From: an uncultured Bacteroidales bacterium
GTDB taxonomy: Bacteria; Bacteroidota; Bacteroidia; Bacteroidales; JAUNSR01
Direction of reading: 5' to 3'
DNA: 5,925 nucleotides
Assembly: GCA_947074165.1 (NCBI GenBank)
Contig: CAMTOT010000194.1
Span: forward strand, 1 to 5,925
Under the pieces are notes generated by a model that saw nothing but the letters and a program-made list of their open reading frames with translations, was not told the origin of the DNA and did no database searches. This document shows positions 1-5,849 of the stretch, in pieces. Positions within the stretch are counted from its first letter, which is position 1. Every line of letters starts with the position of its first letter. A program made the translations under genes and the position numbers.

Positions 1-48
1 CGAGATAATGAGCGGTGACTGGAGTTCAGACGTGTGCTCTTCCGATCT
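1..48. other. Illumina TruSeq P7-side adapter with i7 index (assembly artefact)
   Basis: This is library adapter, not genome. Bases 1-6 (CGAGAT) match the end of the P7 flow-cell oligo. Bases 7-14 (AATGAGCG) sit exactly where the 8-base i7 index belongs. Bases 15-48 match the full 34-base TruSeq read-2 primer site, from GTGACTGGAG to its end TCTTCCGATCT. The reverse complement of the index, CGCTCATT, is what I recall as TruSeq HT index D703. Genomic sequence can therefore begin no earlier than base 49. The segment should be trimmed and not annotated. Confidence 0.97.
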
Positions 49-76
49 GCTCTTTTTACTTTATCATATGAATATA

Positions 77-1321
77 TTATTCGTATTTTATAGATTTCGC
101 AGGTGATATAAGTGAAACCAAATATGATGGACCAAGCAAAACTAATAGTGACACAAACACTACTCCTATGTTTAGCAACAATATATACACAATATTAAAT
201 TCCACCGGCACTGAACTCAGATAGTAAATATCCGGATCAAGTCTGATAAACTTAGTGTACTTCTGCAACAGACAAATACCTATACCGGCAATGTTACCCC
301 ATAAAAGCCCTTTACCAATCAAAAACAAAGAAAGATAAAGAAATACTCCTCTCAGATTATTATTACCATATCCGAGTGCTTTTAGTATCCCAATCATATT
401 AGTACGCTCCAGGATAATAATCAAAAGTCCTGAAATCATAGTGAAAGCAGAGACCAAAGCCATCAGTATAAGTATTATCCAAACGTTCATATCTAACAAA
501 TCAAGCCATGAAAACAGCTGCGGATTGAGCTGCTTAATAGTGCGCGGAAAATAACTTGCTCCATAAGCATCCTTATTCTGTAGATATTTAAAATAGATCT
601 TATCATTTACGGCTTCAATATTGTCATAATCATCCACCATAATCTCAATACCGCTTACCTGATCATTCTTCCATCCACCGATTTTTCGAACCTGGTTAAG
701 ATCTCCTATAATAAAAATCTTATCATAGTCTGTGAAATTCGTCTGATAGATACCGGAGACCGAAAACTTCCTCATCTTAATCTGATTATCTATAAAATAA
801 GTCAGAAAACCATCTCCTACATTAAGATGAAGTTTATCCGACATATATTTGGATATCAGCACCTGATTCGTATTTGTCGAATCAGTAATGACAGGAAAAC
901 TTCCATCTATTATATTCTCTTGAAAGAAGGTGGGATTATATTCGTAGCCGACCCCCTTAAACACAGTAGCAAGTATCTCCGAATCGGTTTTTATTATTCC
1001 TGGTTTTGTAGCGAAGCGACTAACATTTACAATATCAGGCTCATCTAGCAAAGCATTGACCATCGAGTCACTTACTGCTATTGGATGAGTCTCATAGGTA
1101 GTATTACTGTCAAAATTGGTCACTTGGATATGAGATCCAAAACCAATAACCTTATGTCTTATCTCATTTTTAAATCCTATAACGATAGCCACAGAGATTA
1201 TCATAACAGCAAGCCCTATGGCTATCCCCGCAATTGCTATTTTAATAGCAGGGGGCGAAACTTGTTGTCCCTCCCCCTTATTAAAATGTATCCTTTTTGC
1301 TAAAAAAAGTTCAAGATTCAT
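77..1321 (-). CDS. FtsX/LolC-LolE-family ABC transporter permease
   Basis: This is an inner-membrane permease of the FtsX/MacB superfamily, 414 residues from the ATG at 1321. It has the family layout: a short cytoplasmic N-terminus, TM1 at about 26-49, a periplasmic domain of some 220 residues, then three C-terminal helices near 280-305, 325-354 and 376-402. The loop ERTNMIGILKALG (about 305-317) is the conserved segment that contacts the ATPase. Family members move lipoproteins (LolCDE) or other envelope substrates using the energy of a separate ATPase, which is not in this window. Size and topology fit LolC/LolE better than FtsX itself, which is shorter. A GTG codon directly precedes the ATG, but the ATG gives the N-terminus MNLELFLAKRI that I expect of Bacteroidales homologues. 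The start lies 6 nt after the aminotransferase stop, so the two are probably cotranscribed. The gene is complete. The exported substrate is unknown. Confidence 0.88.
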   Translation of the reverse strand: MNLELFLAKRIHFNKGEGQQVSPPAIKIAIAGIAIGLAVMIISVAIVIGFKNEIRHKVIGFGSHIQVTNFDSNTTYETHPIAVSDSMVNALLDEPDIVNVSRFATKPGIIKTDSEILATVFKGVGYEYNPTFFQENIIDGSFPVITDSTNTNQVLISKYMSDKLHLNVGDGFLTYFIDNQIKMRKFSVSGIYQTNFTDYDKIFIIGDLNQVRKIGGWKNDQVSGIEIMVDDYDNIEAVNDKIYFKYLQNKDAYGASYFPRTIKQLNPQLFSWLDLLDMNVWIILILMALVSAFTMISGLLIIILERTNMIGILKALGYGNNNLRGVFLYLSLFLIGKGLLWGNIAGIGICLLQKYTKFIRLDPDIYYLSSVPVEFNIVYILLLNIGVVFVSLLVLLGPSYLVSLISPAKSIKYE

Positions 1322-1327
1322 CACTTT

Positions 1328-2530
1328 TTATTTAATGGTTCGACCGGGATAAGCCTCAAGAGCCTTTCCTAGCACCATAAGTGCCGTTTGCAAATCCTTT
1401 TTATTCAACACATAAGCTATTCTCACCTCGTCTCTACCAAGATCGGGGGATGTATAGAATCCCGATGCGGGAGCCATCATAACTGTTTGTCCCTCAAAAT
1501 CGAATGAATCAAGACACCACTCACAGAACTTCTCCGCGTCATCTACAGGCAGCCTTGCCACTGTATAGAATGCACCCATTGGTATTGGAGAGTAACATCC
1601 TGGGATGCGATTTAGTCCGTCAACGAGAAATTTACGTCTTTCCACGTATTCATTATACGTATCAAGCATATACTCATCAGAAGCATCAAGAGACGCTTCC
1701 GCTATTATCTGACCAATAAGAGGCGGACTTAATCGAGCCTGACAAAACTTCATAACACTTTGTTTGACAGCTTTATTCTTTGTCACAAGAGAGCCTATAC
1801 GTATGCCGCACTCACTGTATCTTTTAGATACAGAGTCAATTAAAATTACGTTTTCTTCTATTCCGGCAAGATGGAAAGCCGATATATATGGCGCGCCGGT
1901 ATAGCAAAACTCTCTATATACTTCATCAGAGAAAAGAAACAGGTTGTACTTCTTTACAAGGTCACGAATCTGGTTCATTTCCTTACGCGTATATAAATAT
2001 CCTGTAGGGTTGTTCGGATTACAGATAAGAATCCCTTTTGTACGGTCTGTGATAAGCTCTTCAAACTTCTCTACAGACGGTAATGCAAATCCTTCTTCTA
2101 TTGATGATGGAATCGTTTTAATTACAGCTCCGGCAGATATTGCAAATGCCATATAGTTGGCGTAAGCTGGTTCCGGCACAATAATTTCGTCACCCGGATC
2201 AAGACATGCCATAAATGAAAATAAAACGGCCTCTGAACCTCCGGTAGTAACAATTATATCTTCTACACCTACGACGATATTAAACTTAGCGTAATAATCC
2301 ACAAGTTTACGTCTATAGCTCATAATACCCTCACTGGGGCTATACTCAAGTATGCTTCTGTCAATATGTTTTAATGCTTCAAGGGCAACCTGTGGCGTGG
2401 GAAGGTCGGGCTGTCCGATATTAAGATGGTAAACTTTTACTCCTCTTGCTTTAGCCGCGTTAGCCAACGGCACAAGTTTTCTGATTGGAGATGCAGGCAT
2501 CTTTATCCCGCGTTCTGATATCTTTGGCAT
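1328..2530 (-). CDS. Class I/II PLP-dependent aminotransferase
   Basis: This cytoplasmic fold-type I aminotransferase exchanges an amino group between an amino acid (often glutamate or aspartate) and a 2-oxo acid. Numbered from the ATG at 2530 (400 residues), the signatures are NPNNPTG at 171-177, SDEVY at 201-205 (D202 pairs with the PLP ring nitrogen, Y205 with its 3'-oxygen), SVSKRYSECGIRIG at 233-246 with K236 as the Schiff-base lysine, and R370 in VRIAY, the usual substrate-carboxylate arginine. All key residues are present and the length is normal. An in-frame GTG at 2560 would add ten residues, but it overlaps the -7 element of a near-perfect Bacteroides promoter and so cannot be in that transcript. 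The N-terminus MPKISERGIKMPASPIRKL also suits ATG 2530. The gene is first in a unit with the FtsX-type permease. Substrate specificity (aspartate, branched-chain or aromatic) cannot be read from these motifs. Confidence 0.92.
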   Translation of the reverse strand: MPKISERGIKMPASPIRKLVPLANAAKARGVKVYHLNIGQPDLPTPQVALEALKHIDRSILEYSPSEGIMSYRRKLVDYYAKFNIVVGVEDIIVTTGGSEAVLFSFMACLDPGDEIIVPEPAYANYMAFAISAGAVIKTIPSSIEEGFALPSVEKFEELITDRTKGILICNPNNPTGYLYTRKEMNQIRDLVKKYNLFLFSDEVYREFCYTGAPYISAFHLAGIEENVILIDSVSKRYSECGIRIGSLVTKNKAVKQSVMKFCQARLSPPLIGQIIAEASLDASDEYMLDTYNEYVERRKFLVDGLNRIPGCYSPIPMGAFYTVARLPVDDAEKFCEWCLDSFDFEGQTVMMAPASGFYTSPDLGRDEVRIAYVLNKKDLQTALMVLGKALEAYPGRTIK

Positions 2531-2559
2531 CGTAATGTTAAAATTATTTCTTGAATTCA

Positions 2560-2590
2560 CAAAATTACATTCTTGACACGATATAACAAA
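2560..2590 (-). promoter_or_regulatory. Bacteroides-type sigma-ABfr promoter for the aminotransferase-permease unit
   Basis: On the minus strand, TTTG (2590-2587) is followed after 19 nt by TAATTTTG (2567-2560). This matches the Bacteroidota housekeeping consensus of a -33 TTTG and a -7 TAnnTTTG at every specified base. Transcription should start a few bases downstream, near 2551-2556, giving an A/T-rich leader of roughly 20-25 nt before the ATG at 2530. The leader shows no Shine-Dalgarno sequence, as is usual in this phylum. The site also settles the start codon, because the alternative GTG at 2560 lies in the -7 element. Confidence 0.8.
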
Positions 2591-2754
2591 TAAAATGCAA
2601 GTTATTAAATAGTTTTTTATACGATTTAAAAATAAATCATACTAAATATAAAAAATCGCTCTGCCGATGAATACTGCCACTACCCTATTTTAAAACACAT
2701 AACATTGCAATTTCACACATGTTGTCAGGACATTATATCTTGACTATCTCAACG

Positions 2755-2788
2755 AAAAAACACTGGATACGTCTTATCCCGTATCAGT
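2755..2788 (-). terminator. Second, tandem terminator-like hairpin
   Basis: On the minus strand, arms at 2788-2780 and 2771-2762 pair over 9 bp (core GATACG/CGTATC plus ACT/AGT, one bulged base) around an 8-nt loop. One base later comes a run of six T (2760-2755). It begins only three bases beyond the nine-T tract of the stronger terminator at 2792-2834, so it could act as a back-up stop. The stem is weaker and bulged, which makes this call less certain. On the plus strand the hairpin is followed by only four T. Confidence 0.45.
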
Positions 2789-2791
2789 TTT

Positions 2792-2834
2792 AAAAAAAAA
2801 GCAGAGAAATATATATTATCATATATTCCTCTGC
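2792..2834 (-). terminator. Intrinsic terminator of the OFOR operon
   Basis: Read on the minus strand, GCAGAGGAATATAT (2834-2821), a 6-nt loop (2820-2815) and ATATATTTCTCTGC (2814-2801) form a 14-bp stem with one G-U wobble. It runs directly into nine T (2800-2792). The stem starts 31 nt after the stop codon of the gamma subunit gene. The T tract exists only in this orientation, so the site ends transcripts coming from the OFOR genes. Confidence 0.88.
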
Positions 2835-2865
2835 TCGTTATATTTTAAACCAAATTTTTCAGCTA

Positions 2866-3408
2866 TTATATTTTCTGAATAATCTCCATCCCTTTCTGGA
2901 TAGCCATTTCATTCATTGGTATAAGTTTATGATGACGTTCTGGCAAAGATTTTTTAAGTCCGGCTATTACATTTTCATGTTCAACCATAGGTCTTACTTT
3001 CAGTAATCCACCAAGAACAATCATATTAAACGCTTTTGAGTTTTTCATCTCTGTAGCAGCATCAGTAGCATCTACACGAAAAATATCAATATCAGTTCTT
3101 TTTGAAGGGTTATGTATACCATATCCATCATAGATAAGCACTCCGCCCGGCTTCACCTTGCTTTCAAACTTATCCATAGACGGCTGATTAAGCACAATCA
3201 CAACATCATAATCATTAAGCACCGGAGAGCTGATTCGTTCGTCACTTAAAATTACGGTTACGTTTGCCGTTCCACCACGTTGTTCCGGACCATAAGAAGG
3301 CATCCACGACACCTCTTTACCCTCCATCAAACCTGAATAAGCAAGAATTTTCCCCATAGAAAGGACACCTTGTCCACCGAATCCGGCTATAATAATCTCT
3401 TGTTTCAT
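2866..3408 (-). CDS. 2-oxoacid:ferredoxin oxidoreductase, gamma subunit
   Basis: This cytoplasmic subunit belongs to the POR/KOR gamma family, whose domain sits at the acyl-CoA/coenzyme A end of OFOR enzymes. It has 180 residues, normal for a free-standing gamma subunit. Signatures are GFGGQGV at 9-15 near the N-terminus, PSYGPEQRGGTANV at 37-50, and a NMIVLGGLL segment at 128-136. It starts 12 nt after the beta-subunit stop, is the last gene of the operon, and is followed closely by a terminator. An AAGG (Shine-Dalgarno-like) lies about 7 nt before its ATG, one of the few such signals in the window. The family call is firm. Whether the complex prefers 2-oxoglutarate, 2-oxoisovalerate or a related acid cannot be told from this subunit. 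Confidence 0.92.
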   Translation of the reverse strand: MKQEIIIAGFGGQGVLSMGKILAYSGLMEGKEVSWMPSYGPEQRGGTANVTVILSDERISSPVLNDYDVVIVLNQPSMDKFESKVKPGGVLIYDGYGIHNPSKRTDIDIFRVDATDAATEMKNSKAFNMIVLGGLLKVRPMVEHENVIAGLKKSLPERHHKLIPMNEMAIQKGMEIIQKI

Positions 3409-3420
3409 ACGTATACCTTA

Positions 3421-4182
3421 TTAAATATCTTTCAAATCACCTAACGGATACTTGGCAAACATGTGTTCTGCCATCCACTGATTAGCAGCAACAGGATTCA
3501 TCTTCCACCCAGTGTTACATGAAGACACAATCTCAACAACAGAAGTACCTTTCTTTGCCATTGAATTTTCAAAAGCTTTTCTAAGCGCTTTCTTTGCTTT
3601 TTTCACAGCAGCAGCTGTCTGAACAGACTGGCGTGTAACATAGCATGCACCATCAAGCTGGGCTATAAGATCAGAGATTTTCAATGGGTAACCATAAAGC
3701 TCGGTAGAGCGTCCGTGAGGACATGTTGCCGTTTTCATCCCTTCCAAGGTGGTAGGAGCCATCTGACCACCCGTCATACCGTAAATACCATTATTAATAA
3801 AGATAATTACAATATTCTCACCCCTGTTGCAGGCATGAATTGTCTCGGCTGTACCGATAGCAGCAAGGTCACCATCCCCCTGGTAAGTAAATACCATTTT
3901 ATCGGGATTTAATCTTTTTATAGCAGTTGCGATAGCCGGAGCACGACCATGTGCTGCTTCCTGCCAATCGATATCAATATAATTGTATGCAAAAACCGCA
4001 CAACCAACGGGAGCGACACCTATAGTTTTATCTTCCATACCCATCTCGTCAATCACCTCTGCGGCAAGTTTATGCACTACACCATGACTACAACCCGGGC
4101 AATAGTGCATTGGGTTGTCATTCATCAGACGCGGTTTGGCATATACAAGATTCTCGGGTTTGATAATATCTTTTATATCCAT
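3421..4182 (-). CDS. 2-oxoacid:ferredoxin oxidoreductase, beta subunit (TPP and [4Fe-4S] binding)
   Basis: This subunit carries thiamine pyrophosphate and the iron-sulfur cluster next to it. Together with alpha it interconverts a 2-oxo acid plus CoA with acyl-CoA plus CO2 using ferredoxin. In its 253 residues, CPGCSHG (28-34) gives C28 and C31, C61 follows in PVGCAVF, and C222 in SSCNTG matches the late cysteine of archaeal OFORs, so all four cluster ligands are present. The TPP motif runs from GDGD (102-105) to NN (130-131), followed by NGIYGMTGGQMAPTT. The length is typical of KorB/VorA-type two-domain beta subunits, not of fused PFOR. It begins 18 nt after the small membrane protein gene and ends 12 nt before gamma, within one operon. 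Similar proteins are annotated as 2-oxoglutarate (KorB) or 2-oxoisovalerate enzymes. I do not assign a symbol because specificity is unresolved. Confidence 0.93.
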   Translation of the reverse strand: MDIKDIIKPENLVYAKPRLMNDNPMHYCPGCSHGVVHKLAAEVIDEMGMEDKTIGVAPVGCAVFAYNYIDIDWQEAAHGRAPAIATAIKRLNPDKMVFTYQGDGDLAAIGTAETIHACNRGENIVIIFINNGIYGMTGGQMAPTTLEGMKTATCPHGRSTELYGYPLKISDLIAQLDGACYVTRQSVQTAAAVKKAKKALRKAFENSMAKKGTSVVEIVSSCNTGWKMNPVAANQWMAEHMFAKYPLGDLKDI

Positions 4183-4200
4183 AATTATAATAATTACTGA

Positions 4201-4383
4201 TTATTTTATTACACGCATTATGTATGTTATAACTCTTACACCCACAGCTACAAAACCACAGTACATCCACATGCGGTCTGCATTTTTATCGGGTGTATAA
4301 TAAAAAATTACCAGAGTAGCGGCAGCCAGCAAATAAAAAAGTATGTTTAGCACACTTTGTATCTGTTTACGCTCGTTTCCCAT
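4201..4383 (-). CDS. Small two-helix membrane protein embedded in the OFOR operon, function unknown
   Basis: This is a 60-residue protein I cannot assign to a named family. A charged N-terminus (MGNERKQ) is followed by one hydrophobic helix at about 10-28 (VLNILFYLLAAATLVIFYY), a short polar turn with charged residues (PDKNADR, 31-37), a second helix at about 38-56, and a basic end (RVIK). This predicts a hairpin with both ends in the cytoplasm. Its ATG overlaps the alpha-subunit stop codon by one base (TAATG), suggesting translational coupling, and the beta gene starts 18 nt downstream. Placement between two subunits of one enzyme argues that it is a real gene, possibly tying the oxidoreductase to the membrane. 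That role is inference. I have a loose recollection of similar short ORFs at this position in other Bacteroidales, which a search should confirm. Confidence 0.75.
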   Translation of the reverse strand: MGNERKQIQSVLNILFYLLAAATLVIFYYTPDKNADRMWMYCGFVAVGVRVITYIMRVIK

Positions 4384-5564
4384 TACGGTGTCATTTTATT
4401 AAGATTAGAGATAACCTCCTGCATACTTTCTTCACTGATTGTTTCCAGTTCCGGCACATTATGTATCTGTTTGTTACAAATATTAATGTTCAACTTCTGC
4501 TTCATTGCATCCCATACTTCAGAAGGGTCAGGCACAATGCCTCCAAGTCGTCCATAATGTTCAACAGGAACCGCACCTTCAATAGCTAAACGCACATCTT
4601 CAACCATCTGACCAGCATTAAGCTCCATAACAAGAATTCCCTTAACGAAATTTCCTCTATGTTTTATCTCTTTTGTTGGAAACGGCCACAGGGTGATCGG
4701 ACGAAGAAGTCCAAGCTTAACACCTTCCTGAGCTGCAATTTCAATTGTTTTCTGACATATACGTGCAGAAGAACCAAAAGCTATAAGCAAATAATCTGCC
4801 CCATCACAGTTAATTTCCTCGTAACGTACCTCGTTCTCTTCAATCTCTCTATATTTAGCCTGGAAGCGAATATTATTTCTTTCCATAGCTGCAGAATCAA
4901 GTTCAAGAGACGTAATTACGTTTCTTTTTCTTTCCGATGTTTTCCCAAGAGATGCCCATGGACACTGTTTACGAACCTCTTCCTCTGTGCGACGAGGTTG
5001 TTGCTCCGGAAGAACAACCTTTTCCATCATCTGACCAACGATACCGTCGGCAAGAATAATAGCCGGATTATTATATTTAAAAGCCAGATCAAATCCAAGC
5101 TTAACAAAGTCGGCCATCTCCTGCACCGAAGAAGGAGCAAGGGCTATAAGCTTATAGTCACCATGTCCACCGCCTTTTACAGTCTGAAAATAATCAGCCT
5201 GACTTGGCTGAATAGTCCCAAGACCAGGGCCTCCACGCATTACGTTTACGATAAGAGCAGGTAATTCCGCTCCTGCAAGATATGAAATACCTTCTTGTTT
5301 AAGACTCACACCGGGACTTGAAGATGATGTCATAACGGCCTTACCGCAGCCTGCGCCACCGTAAACCATATTTATAGCAGCAACCTCACTTTCAGCCTGC
5401 AAAACAACCATACCGGTCGTTTCCCAGGGTGCTACTTCCATCAAAGTCTCCATTATTTCTGATTGCGGGGTGATCGGGTAACCGAAATAACCGTCACAGC
5501 CATATCTGATTGCCGCATGGGCGATGGCTTCATTCCCTTTCATTAGTTTAATATCTTCTGCCAT
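4383..5564 (-). CDS. vorB: 2-oxoacid:ferredoxin oxidoreductase, alpha subunit (VorB/KorA type)
   Basis: This catalytic partner of the beta subunit, 393 residues, holds the TPP-pyrimidine domain (about 5-185) and a transketolase C-like domain II (about 250-355). Visible signatures are YPITPQSE at 29-36, QAESEVAAINMVYGGAGCG at 56-74 with the acidic residues expected near the TPP aminopyrimidine, TSSSSPGVSLKQEG at 79-92, and MRGGPGLGT at 109-117. A linker rich in charged residues (about 186-250) separates the domains, and a tail of about 35 residues follows domain II. It lacks the gamma domain, which is a separate gene here. NCBI-style annotation of such Bacteroides proteins is 3-methyl-2-oxobutanoate dehydrogenase subunit VorB, the reason for the symbol. 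A 2-oxoglutarate synthase (KorA) role is equally possible. The ATG follows an A/T-rich leader, 54 nt after the ferredoxin gene. Its stop overlaps the next start (TAATG). Confidence 0.92.
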   Translation of the reverse strand: MAEDIKLMKGNEAIAHAAIRYGCDGYFGYPITPQSEIMETLMEVAPWETTGMVVLQAESEVAAINMVYGGAGCGKAVMTSSSSPGVSLKQEGISYLAGAELPALIVNVMRGGPGLGTIQPSQADYFQTVKGGGHGDYKLIALAPSSVQEMADFVKLGFDLAFKYNNPAIILADGIVGQMMEKVVLPEQQPRRTEEEVRKQCPWASLGKTSERKRNVITSLELDSAAMERNNIRFQAKYREIEENEVRYEEINCDGADYLLIAFGSSARICQKTIEIAAQEGVKLGLLRPITLWPFPTKEIKHRGNFVKGILVMELNAGQMVEDVRLAIEGAVPVEHYGRLGGIVPDPSEVWDAMKQKLNINICNKQIHNVPELETISEESMQEVISNLNKMTP

Positions 5565-5618
5565 TATAATTTACAGATTTTAAACGATTAATTTTTAAAC
5601 CTTTATCTTTCCTACGGC

Positions 5619-5849
5619 TTAATCTACTTTCACTTTATATACAGTGATACAGCCATCAGGGCAAACGTATCCACAGCTTGCACATCCGATACACCCTTGT
5701 TCTTTAGCCATATAAGCATAATGATAGCCTTTGTCGTTAACCTCTTTCGGCTCAAGTGCCAAAACATCCACAGGACAAGCGTCTACACAAAGATCGCATC
5801 CTTTACAGCGGTTAATATCAACGACTACGGCTCCTTTAATCTTTGCCAT
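5619..5849 (-). CDS. 2[4Fe-4S] ferredoxin-like delta subunit of the OFOR
   Basis: This small electron-transfer protein or subunit has two CxxCxxCxxxCP motifs: C15, C18, C21, C25 and C53, C56, C59, C63 (76 residues, from the ATG at 5849). In bacterial ferredoxins the fourth cysteine of each motif binds the opposite cluster. The longer spacing between motifs (27 residues after C25) is typical of delta subunits of oxidoreductases. A ninth cysteine, C67 in CPDGCI, stands where alanine is common. An in-frame ATG at 5876 would add nine residues (MHVKQNIRV), but MAKIKGAVVVD is the usual N-terminus of this group, so I prefer 5849. It is the first gene of the unit seen here, 54 nt before alpha, and probably shuttles electrons between the TPP site and soluble ferredoxin. 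No promoter matching TAnnTTTG is visible in the 76 bases upstream, so the operon may begin outside the window. Confidence 0.9.
   Translation of the reverse strand: MAKIKGAVVVDINRCKGCDLCVDACPVDVLALEPKEVNDKGYHYAYMAKEQGCIGCASCGYVCPDGCITVYKVKVD

Larger units (their letters stand above)
2531..2865. other. Intergenic region between the OFOR operon and the aminotransferase unit
   Basis: This 335-base AT-rich gap separates two codirectional minus-strand units. From the right it holds a strong terminator (2792-2834), a second terminator-like hairpin (2755-2788), about 160 bases in which I recognise little, and the aminotransferase promoter (2560-2590). A small inverted repeat, gattta-aaaa-taaatc, lies at 2623-2638 upstream of the promoter. 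I found no convincing ORF, tRNA, riboswitch or small RNA gene. Confidence 0.7.

Noticed and set aside
137..144. TAnnTTTG match on the minus strand inside the permease gene
   Set aside because: It lies near the 3' end of a gene with no downstream gene in view and was not paired with a -33 element. The motif is short enough to occur by chance.
827..1303. Two plus-strand frames of about 70 codons antisense to the permease gene
   Set aside because: No recognisable motif or promoter, and they are fully covered by a complete, conserved minus-strand gene.
1887..1897. GGCGCGCC (AscI) site as a possible cloning junction
   Set aside because: It lies within an uninterrupted, conserved aminotransferase reading frame, with no change of sequence character on either side, so it is a natural occurrence.
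2651..2670. Possible third terminator (ATCG-GCAGAG-CGAT followed by six T on the minus strand)
   Set aside because: The stem is only 4 bp, too short to stand out in AT-rich DNA, and two better terminators lie upstream.
3949..4300. Overlapping plus-strand frames opposite the beta subunit and the small membrane protein
   Set aside because: Antisense shadows with no domain. The minus-strand frames fit the operon spacing and carry the family motifs.
4659..5264. 201-codon open frame on the plus strand
   Set aside because: It lies wholly antisense to the well-supported alpha subunit gene. Its translation is rich in Cys, Lys, Ser, Phe and Asn with no domain or motif. It is a shadow of the real gene.
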